64,000 bases of DNA from Paraspadella gotoi (taxonomy: Eukaryota; Chaetognatha). The DNA is taken from the NCBI GenBank assembly GCA_051294375.1, contig CM119264.1:6671238-6735237 (forward strand). Direction: 5' to 3'. Every line of letters begins with the position of its first letter. Position 1 is the first letter of the stretch. A program made the translations under genes and the position numbers. The notes under the pieces were generated by a model that was given only the letters and a program-made list of their open reading frames with translations, was not told where the DNA came from and did no database searches. This document shows positions 37,025-46,806 of the stretch, piece by piece.

Positions 37025-37259
37025 TGGTTGTATAGTGGACCACCAACCGTTCATCAGCGGCCATTGGTGCCGGAGGCAAGTCATTCGCCTCCCAACCCAA
37101 AGGTCCGGGGTTCTAGCCCGGTGGTCACCTAGCAGTTAAGAGGGATGGGGCGCTTAACCCACCTGTAACACGGTGTTACAGCCTGATCCAAAGCTCAGGG
37201 ACTGCTTATATTGAACGGTTCTGTCACTAACACATAACAATAATAACTGTCTCTTCAAT
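37025..37259 (+). mobile_element. tRNA-like SINE, copy 2
   Basis: Same order and 3' tail as the copy at 32,033-32,269, with B-box-like GGTTCTAGCCC. Differs by point changes and a short loss near the 5' end. Confidence 0.6.
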
Positions 37260-37547
37260 TGGTGCATTTTAACCTGTAAATTATCTCATGAACTGATACC
37301 CACATAGACCTCATTGGGTCTCTTTAAGTCGTCCTTGTGATTCACGCTAAAGGAATTTTCTGGGATTCTGTGTTTGGATAATCATATTATGCCCAAATTT
37401 TATAGATTGCAATTCAAAATTGTGTGATGTGTCGAGCCGTTATTAACTTTTAAAGTATTAGTCTTTTCAACTTTAGACATGTGACATTTTGACATTTTGT
37501 CTATTCTGTTTTGCACCTCCTCGAGTGTTTACTAGTAAAATTTAGCG

Positions 37548-37660
37548 GAATGAAATATAAAATTATCTATCCATTCAAGAAATAAACTATCTTGCCCCTG
37601 ACTTTACAAACAATCTATACCTCTAAACAAGATCTATACAAGATAATATCATTGCAGGAG
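37548..37660 (+). repeat. interspersed repeat, diverged copy
   Basis: Shares AAAATTATCTATCCATTCAA, AAATAAACTATCTTG and CAAGATAATA with the family at 27.3 and 36.4 kb, at lower identity. Confidence 0.45.
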
Positions 37661-38758
37661 TTAATAAGCTTTCTACCAAGACTCACACAATCTGGTTTCC
37701 CTACTGAATAAAAGCCATAAAATGTCTTATAACTTGGATCCGGGAATTCAATTGTACTTCTCACGAGCATCAAAATACAAAGAGCTGACTGAAATTATTG
37801 AAATTATCTTTAATTATATTCTTTAGAACCTAAATCTCGGAAAAATCTCCTTTTTATTTAATAACTTATTAAGATTTTAATAATTATTAAATTTAATAAT
37901 TTGCTATTATCGTTGATGATAATGATCTATAGCTTAACTATAAATATTAAGCTCATGTACGAACTTGCAAAATATACAAAAAATATTGTAACTATTTAAA
38001 ACATCGACTTTATATGCGCAATTTTCTAGTTTCTCACTTTCTCTGTTATCATTAATTCATTACGCGAGTGACTCAATTGCGATCGTCGAAGCACTGGATA
38101 CAAACTTCTCTTCGACGCGCCTGCCGCATTTTAAACCAACCAACCAGTCGGCCTCGAAAAGCGAAAAGGCCAGGCTGGCCTACGATTTTCGTTCACTATC
38201 AAATCCTGGCTGATTTTCAGTTTTAAAACTCAATCTCGATTCGCTCTGGGTTTTTTTTTTTTTTTTGCTCAAAACTTCTGTCGCTGTCTCAGTTTTTTAA
38301 TTGAATTTAGTTGTTTCGATCGACGCGCATGCCAAATACAAATGAAATTCGCTAAAAAAAAATAACGTTCAATAATTTAAAACGCAATTTCAGTCTTCTT
38401 GTTTAGATCATCAAGCCGAACTATTCAAATTGTTCTACTTTTATCGAACCATCTAGCACCGGAGGCAGACTTAGCTGGCTGCTACTTAAAATCGAATTTA
38501 CAGAATAAAAATCGGTGGTCGTCTCAAGCCTAGGCCAACGGACCTTGTTACTTTTCAGGTATGATTTGAACAGTACTGATAATTCTGCAAGCTTTTTTCG
38601 CGTTTTCGCGTTGACGAATGATTGCAATGGTTTTAGTAATTAGATTTTTACTGGTAAAGACGTCATACATATTATATTCGTAACAAAATATTAGTATTTC
38701 TTCCGATTTTTACTTAGGGTTTTCTTTTCGAAATCTTCGTTTCCACCCGGTAGTCCCG

Positions 38759-38809
38759 ATGTCGATCTACATCGATAACTTCGGCGATATGTCCGCCTTG
38801 GACGAGGAG
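38759..38809 (+). CDS. CNOT4: CNOT4 exon 1 (start)
   Basis: Encodes MSIYIDNFGDMSALDEE. Splicing at GAG|GTTCGC to the acceptor at 38,878 places LDEE directly before CPLC, as in other CNOT4 proteins, which have a short acidic leader. The donor is weak. The intervening 69 bases are in frame and stop-free, so an unspliced reading adds 23 residues. Confidence 0.6.
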
Positions 38810-41800
38810 GTTCGCTCTAAAATCTTCAATTCAATCGTCGATTCGGACGCTAATTTTGAATCCATTTTTTTCTTTCAGTGTCCCCTCTGCATGGAACCCT
38901 TGGAGATCGACGATCTCAACTTTTTTCCCTGCACCTGCGGATACCAAATCTGCCGGTTCTGTTGGCACAGAATCAGAACGGACGAGAACGGGTTGTGCCC
39001 CGCCTGCCGAAAGGCTTACTCGGAGAACCCGGCCGACTTCAAGCCTTTGACGCATGAAGAGTGAGTAAAAACTCACAGCTTAAGGGGGAAATGAAATTCA
39101 TATCCTATCCTATAACATTTAACCCAGTATTTCTTAATCGGGAATAAGATTACACGTCTATAAAGAATTTTAAAAATATATTTTCTCTTTGACGTCTCAA
39201 TTCTACGAAAAATATTTTGTTAAATTAAAGTTAATAACCATTTTATCTGTCAACCTTTTAACATTATGATTATTTTTAACGATACACTTCTTTTTTCAGG
39301 TTGCAAAAAATCAAGAAAGAAAGGAAGCAAAAGGACGCGAGTCGGCGGCAGAAGGTGACGGAATCCCGGAAACATCTGCAGTCCGTACGCGTTGTACAGA
39401 AGAACCTCGTCTTCGTCGTCGGACTCGGACCCCGCCTCGCCGATCCGGTCAGTCGTTTTTGCCTCGTGGATATGGTAGCTTTTGTATTTGGGAGTATGGC
39501 TAGGGTTTGTGTAACGTTGATGTTTATGTATATTTAAATCCATCACAAGCGTATTCCCTTATTTTATGCATTTAGATTTTAGTGGTACGGGTATGGGTTT
39601 AGGCAGTTTTTAAGCGTTACTTTTACCGTCATAGTCGTAAAGAAACGGCACTATTTCGTGAGCTCCCCCCAATAAACATTACTCAATCATATCTCAGGAG
39701 GTGCTTAAAAAGAGCGAATACTTTGGAAAGTTTGGAAGAATCCACAAAGTCGTCGTCAATCACACAACAGCATATGCGGGTAAGGGGGTGGTACACTGAA
39801 ACGAACGGGAAAAAAATTACTATTTTCTGTAATCTTTATTATTAGTTATATTATGTACAGTAAGTGCTATATTGTGGATAGGTCACTGTGATGACCATTC
39901 TTCTCTTGATATTTTTTAGTTATTCACTTAGCAATGGTAACCTTGTTTTAAATCATTTCTTATTGCATTGTATGATTGGTTTTTAGGCGCTCAGGGACCT
40001 AGCGCAAGTGCATACATAACCTACGTCAAAGATGACGATTCGTTGAGAGCGATCCAGGTGATGACAGAGGAATATATATATATATCTCTTCTTTTGAAAT
40101 ATATATTTATGACTTTTTAATCTAAATTTTTTTTTACTTAACTCTAACTCTGTCCGTTAGTTAATTAAAATGAAAATTGTACCATCTCATCTATTGATTT
40201 TATTTTCGCTCTAAAGGCCGTGAACAATCTATTCGTGGACGGAAGGACGCTGAAAGCTTCACTAGGGACCACCAAGTATTGTTCCTCTTTCCTCAATTCG
40301 GCGACTTGCCCCAAACCGGTCACGTGCCCGCGCGCCGACTGCATGTACTTGCACGAATTGGGGGAGGAGGAAGCGTCTTTCACCAAGGAAGAAATGCAGG
40401 TTAGAAATGGTTCCGTTAAACGTTTGGTACGATTAAAGATTGCCAATGCTAAAAATAACAAGGTCATTATTACAAACTCCCCAGTCCGAAAATAGCGAGG
40501 CTTTGAAGGAAAGGCGAAGGAAATCAGTTACAAGATTCAATTTAAATTAAATTAATTAATTTAAATTAATTTAAATTAAATTGACACGATTTGGCATAAT
40601 TTTTTTAAATTTTTTCGTTTATCTTTGTGTAAATATTAATTAAAGTTACTCCCTTGTTAAAAACAGCTTGGAAAACATACCGAGTTCGAGCAACGGTTAC
40701 ACGAGACCCTCAACCGGAGCGAGATGAACAACCCCTCCTCCACGCCGCCGACAACCAACGGCGGGGGGATCTCGTCCGGGTTTCCTTCGGCGCCCGTCCC
40801 GGCCCCGCCCACCAACGAACCCCCTATTCCTCTGATGGCGTCCAACTCGGCGTCGTCCTCGTCCTCCGGCAACAGCTCATCCTCTTCGACCATCGTCTCC
40901 CTCATGGGATTGGATCTCTCCAAGACAATCGTAAGGAACGGAAGGGGACGTGTGGCTTTTACAGCGAAATAGCGGCCACTTCCTATAAATTTTGATTATT
41001 AATTACATTCTCGATAGATCGATAGTTATCGTAATCTCTGTGTAACGAAGGACGTAGACTAGTTGTGATCCTTATAATACGTATTTTAAAACTTTAAATT
41101 TTAATCTCAATTAAATTAAATTAGATAAAATGCGTTATATTTAAATTAAAAGTTTAGTTTTAAAGCGTCTGTTCGCTAACAAATTATTACTCGGCCGATT
41201 TATAATGATTCTTCTTAATTAAATCAAATCAAATAAGAACTGTTTCTTTGTAAATGATATTCCTGAAAATTTCTCTTTTCCGTTTTTCAGTCGGCCCGCA
41301 AGAAGACCGCGAGCCAGTCGCCTCCGCCTCCTCCGCCCCCGCCGCCGCCTCCATCGTGTACTCTGGTCATGGACTCACGTGGAGTCATAAAGTCGACCAA
41401 TAGGGTCGCGGATACCCCGCCCGTCGTCGAATGGCCCGCCCTCGGTGGATCCAAAGGGGGCGGTGGCGGCGTCGTTTCTGAGGTTCGGGAAGAGAATGTT
41501 TAATTTATATTTGGGACTATTTCTGTCAACCATTTTCTCTTTTTCGTTTAAAATTTGATTGTAATTTTCTTTTCCTTCCTTCGTCAGATTTCTCGTTCTA
41601 TCGAGATTCCTCAGCCGGAATCGCAAGGAGCGACGCCGACGGAGGTGGCGTCCTTCTCCACAGTCGTCAATGGCAACGATGGCGGGGCCGTCGCGGAACG
41701 AAGGCGTGATAGAGACGGCGATGCGGAGGTCGGCCCCGTCGCCATGGAGACCGGCGCCGGTGACGGAGAGGACAAGGAGAACGCGAAGAAAGGGAGGAAG

Positions 41801-44800
41801 AAGAGCGGTAAGAAGGATTCGCCATCAGGCGCTTTAGGAGAAGAGACCGGCGCCGACTCGAAAAAAGCGGCGGGCGGAGGAAATCACAATAATAACAATA
41901 ACAACAACAAAAAGCAGCAACAGCAGCAGCAACAATCGAGAGAAGCGGAAAAAAGCGCGCGGAGCGTCGCCGGGAAAGGTCATCTTGTTAAGGGAGAAAA
42001 GTCCGCCAAGAAGAAAGTCAAGGAAGACCCTGTGGCCGCGAAAAAAGGCGCAGGGGTGGGTGGTGGCGCCACCAAGGGCGTCACGCCGAAAGACAAGTCG
42101 GCGGAACCTTCCTCTCGCGACAAGTCCGAGGCGTCGAGTAGCAAGAAGGCCAAGCAGCAAACTAGTCCGCAGAAAGAAAGCTGTGGTAGCGAAGAACCGC
42201 CGGTCGCCAACGCCCGCCTTCTTCCCCCCTCCCCTTCTCCCTCTCCCCCGTTTTCCTCTTCCCCCTCCTCCTCCCGAAATTCCTCCCTCTCCTCCACCCC
42301 TTCGAGCGGTCACTGCTTGTCGACGGCGTCCAAGGAGTCGTCTTCCTGTCGCAGCGCCTCCTCGACGACGGTGCCCTTGCCGACCGCTCGTCCCGCACAG
42401 TCTACCCCACCGCTGCCGCGGTCGTCGCAGTCGCTCTCCACTCCCGACGCTTCCCCCGACGACTCCCGGGGCGGATCCTTCGCCGAGGGGTCTCTCCATT
42501 CGAACGAGGGTCTTTCCGTCTCCTCCCTCCCGCCCGATCATTTCCCCGACCTCACAGTAAATCCCGTCAATGACGACGACAATCCGAACAGCAGTTTTTT
42601 CAGGTGAGAGAAAACTTGGAAAGGGGATAATTATTTACAATTATAATATCTTATAATTAGAATTTTACATTTAATAACTTTTGCGAATATTATACCAATG
42701 TTTGAGCCCGGACGTGTCAACTGACTTCTCAGAATTTATTTATAATTATAATTTAGCATAATCGTTGTTTTTGGAAGTTAGTGACAAGGTAGCAAGTTAT
42801 TTTGTTTTCATTAGTACAATATAATTTAATATTGTAATATTATATTCTACCGACACGATATAACGACACGATGACAAAGGTGATGACAAATATTTAATTA
42901 TTTCATAATTGAATGAAGTTGTTTCTTGAGTTTCCATGTTGAGGAGAGTGCCTCGAGATCCCTCGACCTTCGACCGCGTAGTCTCTTTGTCGGTCATTGG
43001 TCAGTTTAAAGAAAGGTCTGTGATCAGTTGGATTTCTGATGATTCGTGAAGTCGACGAGCAATCACATAAATAAGCCAACCAAGTCCGTCTATATGTCTA
43101 TTCCGTTGAAGTTACTATTCAACCGTCTCCCATCTTCTATTTCAAACGAACAGTCACTACATCCGTGTCCGTCTGCGGCCCGACGAATCCTCCGCGCCCG
43201 TGCCGCCTCATGTCGAAGAAGCCGACGAGTCAGAAGCTAAAGAGAACGACTGGTCCGCCGCCTTCAAATTCCCCAAGGAAAACAAAGGTGCTTGTTGGTG
43301 AAGTGCTTGTTTACTATTCACTGCTTGTGTGAGTTATTGAAATTGTAATGAAACTTTCCGTCCTTCTTTACCGCAGAAGGATCTAGAAAGAGTCTGGAGG
43401 ATGAAGACGAGGATTTAGGTTTCGATCCGTTTTGCGAGTCGCAACGAGGTCTCGCTGATTTGATTCGCGAGTCCGGACAAGAGATCGACCGCCACAGGTA
43501 TGGAGGGAACCATGGTTTCTCTCTCTATCTGAAAAGTAATACAGTTAAAGATTTAGATTTGGCAACCGAAATCCTTCCAGAATCTTCTTGCTCTTCCGAT
43601 ATCCTCTTTCTTTATCATTTCCTGTTTTCTAGTTTCCTTCCTCTGTGATGATTTTAAAAAAAAAATGGGAGATTACTGAACAAAAAATCACGATGCTTTA
43701 CTTTTAAAAACTGTTTCATGTAAAAACGACATATAATCAAAATACAAACAAATTTAAAGTTTGTTAACAAACCAAATTCTTAGTGGAAGTTATTCTTAAA
43801 AATATTAAAATCTCGCTACTACCCTCTCAGAAAGATAATCGCTCTCGTCCCCTTTCTCATTTCCTGTCCCCAAAACAGTTCCCACTTTCCCAGTCCCAAC
43901 ATTCTCCCTCCCTACAAATCGAATTATCCCCGTCCCAACCACGTCGTCAATTCCAGTTCGAACCCTCCTTCGTTGCTCGACGGACTAATCCAACAACATC
44001 AGTTGGGAGAATCTGCCTCAGCGGATGTCTCCAAGGTATTGCCTTCTTGCCCCGAGTTACTCCTTTTCAAATGTCATCTTTTTTCGAAAACTCTCCCACA
44101 GAATTCCTCCGCGTCTCCGTCACATCCGCCCGGGTTTTTCTCCTCGAACCAGCCAAGTTCTCGCCTTTTCGGCCTCTCCTCTGCCCCTCCCGCAACACAG
44201 CAGCAACAACAGCAGACGGAGTATTATCTCCGCTCCCTGCTCTTCGACAATCTCCCCGGCAGCGACGCGCCAAATCAATCGGATTTGCAGCGGCAGCAGC
44301 AGCAACAACAGATGCGATCGACTACGATATCGGCATCCGTGGGGCCACCGCCTCCGCCGGGACTGACGGCTCAACAAACTCTTTACGGCAACGCTGCCGC
44401 CGCTCAAAGGCTTCCTCCCGGTTTTTCGCCCGACAATCTCATGAGACAGGTAAGGTTTGAAGGTCTACTTAGGTTTCTACTCATAAAAATTGTTGTTTCC
44501 AAAATAATAGCGTTCTTTACGGTTCGATTTTCTTTTTTTTTTCCAGGGCTATGATTTGCCAGCCAATCCGATCGACGATTTTCTCGGAAGAGGCACGTGG
44601 TCCAAGTTGGATCAGAGCCGCAATTCGTTGTTTCCTCTCGACCAACAACAGCAGCAGCAGCAACAGCAAGTTCAGAACCAGCAGAGCTACTCGAAAATGC
44701 TTGGGCTGATGAACTTGAGACCCGGCAAGGAAGAGGTCGAGGCGACCCCGAGCCCCTTCCCCGCCCAGTCTCCTTTCAACTCCTCCTTTAATCCCGCCTC

Positions 44801-46806
44801 TTCCTCCAAAGTCAACGGAGGATTCGGCGACGCTGACTCCGCTTCCTTCGGCAGAGGCTTCAACTCTTACGGCTCCCAGCATCGCGCTTCGGGTACGATC
44901 TTCCTTTCGTCACCTCGTTCGGGGCGGTGTCTCGCGTCTTTGGGTGTTGTCCGTCAATCGACGTGAACTTGTTTTCGTAGAAACTAGTTTGATATTTAGC
45001 TCGAGTAAATCGAGGATTATGGCGAAAAAGATTTAAATACTGATTTTTAGTTTTAGCATGCTGCATGACGTTAACCTCAATGAACACTCAAGTCTACATG
45101 GCACCGATTAAATCTTTTAGTTTCTATGTGGAAAGATTTTAACAAGCAAAATTTAAAAAACAAAAGCCTTTTGAATTCTTTATAGTACTTATTTGTCGGT
45201 CGCTTCTTCCTTATACCTACTAGTACAGTAATCGATTTTAATAATTCGATATTTGGCCGCCTTTTTTTTTTCGAAAACAAAAAAATAATTTACCCTCTCG
45301 CTTTCTTTCTTTTCCACTTTTAGCCACCGGATCGGGATCCGGTCTCATGCACTCCGGGTCGCCCTCTAACAACTCTTCGGTCAAGGATTGGCAAGAGGGC
45401 TTCCGCGCGCTCCTCCCGAACGTCAACATCAGCTTCGGACAAGGAACCAGTCTCGATTCGATGGCCAACTCCAACGGTGGCTCTGGTGAGGGTTAGAACA
45501 CGAGGTCGTAGACTGCCCACTCTCGAAGGGAGGTGGTCTAATCGTTGTTTTTTGATTCTTTATCAGGCTGCGTTAATTAAAAAAACTTAGTAGTATACAT
45601 TATACTCACTTTTGTTCGTTATTTTATATTTGTCGGTGTATTCTGTTTTTATTCCTTTTCATAACCTAATTTTTTGTTAATTTTTAAAAAAATTGACAGG
45701 GTTTTCCAACACGCTCCCTCCTTGGGACGACCCTGCCATCGTCACGGCGGCCAACTCGAAGCAGTTCAATAAAAACAACAACAACAACAACAACTACCCT
45801 CTGAGAAGCGGCCCAGAGGTCAGAGGAGGTCAAGATGATCAACCACACTGGATGAAGTCTTTGCAGGTGGGGATTGATTGCTGACGTTTTAGTTTTTGTG
45901 ATTGTTAAGGTAGAACGATAGGTTAATTGAATTTTTTTTTCAGCAATTGACCGAACTGTCGGAGCCGACGCAACAGGCGCCCATTCCCCAAGGAAACGCC
46001 TCCTCCGCTTTCCTCCCGACCTTGGCCGGTGTCAATCACTCCTCTCTCATCAACGGGCCTCTCTTCAACCAGAATCTGCCGCAACAAGCGCAGCAGCATC
46101 CGCCGTCTCAACAGCTTTGCGGAGGAATGCCCAACAACCGACTTCCCTCCGACCGTCGTTTTCCCGTCGGCGTCAATCGTGAGTCATCTCTTATGCTCGT
46201 CTTATTGAGCAGCCCTGAGTTTTGTCAGTTTAGGGAAAAAATGGAAGTATTGTGTAAAATTTCAATGGTTTCTGTAGCGCGTTTAAATCGCGATAATTGA
46301 CCTTTTGAGAGACGGCGAGAAAGAGAAACAATTCCAAACATCTCTAAGTGGTCTCAAACTTCGAGTTGATATCCTCCCTCTGTCAAAATACACCATCTTT
46401 AGTTTAAATTGGAATAGCGCTTCTTATTCGCCCGCCTGCCCGCCCGCTCGGTAGCCTCTTCCGGAGGAGACGAGTGCTTATGTGGAGAGAGTCACTTTTC
46501 CTATATTACTTTGTTTTAGTCCAAATATATTTAAAAGAAAACAGTTTTTCAAGGTTGGGATGAATATTGATGAGAAAAAAAAACTTTTTCTCACTGATTT
46601 ATTTATTCCAGATATTCATAGTAAAGACGATCGAGTCATTAATTCATTACTTCGTCCCCACCCATCTTCCCTTTTTCCTAGCCGGCGATTGGCCTCCTCA
46701 GTTTCCTGGATCCTTCGCTGCTCCACCGATGACGTCGGCTCCGCCTGGATTTCGCTTCCCCGACCCTTCGTCCTCACAGACAACCGCCACCGGCGCATCC
46801 AACTGA
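38759..46806 (+). CDS. CNOT4: CCR4-NOT transcription complex subunit 4 (RING E3 ubiquitin ligase), complete gene
   Basis: Eighteen exons join without phase error into 4,032 bases (1,343 codons and a stop). CNOT4 is an E3 ubiquitin ligase attached to the CCR4-NOT deadenylase, acting on stalled ribosomes and mRNA decay. The C4C4 RING has all eight cysteines (C18, C21, C35, C37, C42, C45, C57, C60), with CPLCMEPLEIDD and CGYQICRFCWHRI nearly identical to other animals. An RRM follows (VRVVQKNLVFVVGL to SLGTTKYCS), then a CCCH zinc finger ending MYLHELG. The rest is a long disordered tail with poly-Pro, poly-Asn and poly-Gln and the conserved short motif EDLGFDPF followed by ADLI. It is roughly twice the length of vertebrate CNOT4, mostly from the 1,016-base exon 9. 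A possible poly(A) signal ATTAAA lies at 46,892-46,897. The gene converges on Wnt1. Its 3' half is repeated in inverted order at 60,004-63,710. Confidence 0.93.
38879..39060 (+). CDS. CNOT4: CNOT4 exon 2 (RING)
   Basis: Acceptor TTTTTTTCTTTCAG, donor GA|GTGAGT. Holds the complete C4C4 RING finger. Confidence 0.95.
39300..39447 (+). CDS. CNOT4: CNOT4 exon 3 (linker and RRM start)
   Basis: Acceptor TTTTTTCAG, donor CCG|GTCAGT. A lysine-rich helix, then SVRVVQKNLVFVVGLGPRL, the start of the RRM. Confidence 0.95.
39698..39779 (+). CDS. CNOT4: CNOT4 exon 4 (RRM)
   Basis: Acceptor ATATCTCAG, donor GCGG|GTAAGG. Encodes YFGKFGRIHKVVVNH, the RRM helix and second strand. Confidence 0.95.
39987..40057 (+). 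CDS. CNOT4: CNOT4 exon 5 (RRM)
   Basis: Acceptor TTTTTAG, donor CAG|GTGATG. Encodes GPSASAYITYVKDDDSLRAI, the RRM RNP-1-like strand and second helix. Confidence 0.95.
40217..40399 (+). CDS. CNOT4: CNOT4 exon 6 (RRM end and CCCH zinc finger)
   Basis: Acceptor CTAAAG, donor CAG|GTTAGA. Encodes DGRTLKASLGTTKYCS and then the CCCH region. The usual C-x4-C step is expanded here (CPKPVTCPRADC before MYLHELG), giving one extra cysteine. Confidence 0.93.
40667..40930 (+). CDS. CNOT4: CNOT4 exon 7 (Ser/Pro-rich)
   Basis: Acceptor AAAAACAG, donor ATC|GTAAGG. Begins with the conserved helix FEQRLHETLN after the zinc finger, then Pro-, Gly- and Ser-rich sequence. Confidence 0.85.
41291..41482 (+). CDS. 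CNOT4: CNOT4 exon 8 (poly-Pro)
   Basis: Acceptor GTTTTTCAG, donor GAG|GTTCGG. Contains eleven consecutive prolines and VVEWPALGG, which resembles the conserved WPxLG-type motif of the family. Confidence 0.85.
41588..42603 (+). CDS. CNOT4: CNOT4 exon 9 (very long disordered exon)
   Basis: Acceptor CTTCGTCAG, donor TTTCAG|GTGAGA, 1,016 bases. Lysine- and glutamate-rich, with seven Asn then seven Gln residues, followed by a Ser/Pro-rich tract. No domain. The last bases (TTTTTTCAG) also look like an acceptor, so an alternative end inside the exon, for example at ACA|GTAAAT (42,557), is possible. Confidence 0.8.
43154..43287 (+). CDS. CNOT4: CNOT4 exon 10
   Basis: Acceptor CGAACAG, donor AAAG|GTGCTT. 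Encodes HYIRVRLRPDESS and ENDWSAAFKFPKENK, matching the family motif DWQAAFxF. Confidence 0.85.
43377..43497 (+). CDS. CNOT4: CNOT4 exon 11 (DLGFDPF motif)
   Basis: Acceptor TTTACCGCAG, donor CACAG|GTATGG. Encodes EDEDEDLGFDPF and RGLADLIRES, the best conserved stretch of the CNOT4 tail. Confidence 0.92.
43831..44035 (+). CDS. CNOT4: CNOT4 exon 12
   Basis: Acceptor ACCCTCTCAG, donor AAG|GTATTG. Encodes Ser/Pro/Asn-rich sequence and LLDGLIQQHQLGES. Confidence 0.8.
44102..44449 (+). CDS. CNOT4: CNOT4 exon 13
   Basis: Acceptor TCTCCCACAG, donor CAG|GTAAGG. Gln-rich, with SSRLFGLSSAPP, LRSLLFDNLPG and RLPPGFSPDNLMRQ. Confidence 0.85.
44547..44892 (+). CDS. CNOT4: CNOT4 exon 14
   Basis: Acceptor TTTTTTTTCCAG, donor TCGG|GTACGA. 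Contains a Gln run, then SYSKMLGLMNLRPGKEEVE, Ser/Pro-rich sequence and a Phe/Gly-rich end. Confidence 0.85.
45324..45485 (+). CDS. CNOT4: CNOT4 exon 15
   Basis: Acceptor CACTTTTAG, donor TCTG|GTGAGG. Encodes KDWQEGFRALLPNVNISFG, a short conserved motif of the CNOT4 C-terminal region. Confidence 0.88.
45700..45866 (+). CDS. CNOT4: CNOT4 exon 16
   Basis: Acceptor AATTGACAG, donor CAG|GTGGGG. Encodes LPPWDDPAIV, an Asn run, and QPHWMKSLQ. Confidence 0.87.
45944..46178 (+). CDS. CNOT4: CNOT4 exon 17
   Basis: Acceptor TTTTTTTTCAG, donor AATC|GTGAGT. Continues QLTELSEPTQQAP, Gln/Pro-rich to RRFPVGVN. Confidence 0.86.
46682..46806 (+). CDS. CNOT4: CNOT4 exon 18 (stop)
   Basis: Acceptor CTTTTTCCTAG. 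Encodes GDWPPQFPGSFAAPP and APPGFRFPDP, then TGA at 46,804. The total length divisible by three supports this end. Confidence 0.88.

Larger units (their letters stand above)
35352..38758. other. intergenic, AT-rich
   Basis: Between the tetraspanin and CNOT4. Holds an AAT run (35,660-35,690), a SINE, two interspersed repeats and hammerhead fragments. The CNOT4 promoter and 5' UTR must lie within the last part, but no clear TATA or initiator was identified. Confidence 0.55.

Noticed and set aside
38421-38627. Minus-strand frame of 68 codons upstream of CNOT4, considered as a divergent gene
   Set aside because: No recognised domain, no good start context, and it overlaps the expected CNOT4 5' UTR or promoter.
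41834-42541. Long frames overlapping CNOT4 exon 9 on the minus strand and in the second forward frame
   Set aside because: Shadows of a GC-rich, low-complexity coding exon whose own frame fits the spliced CNOT4 protein.
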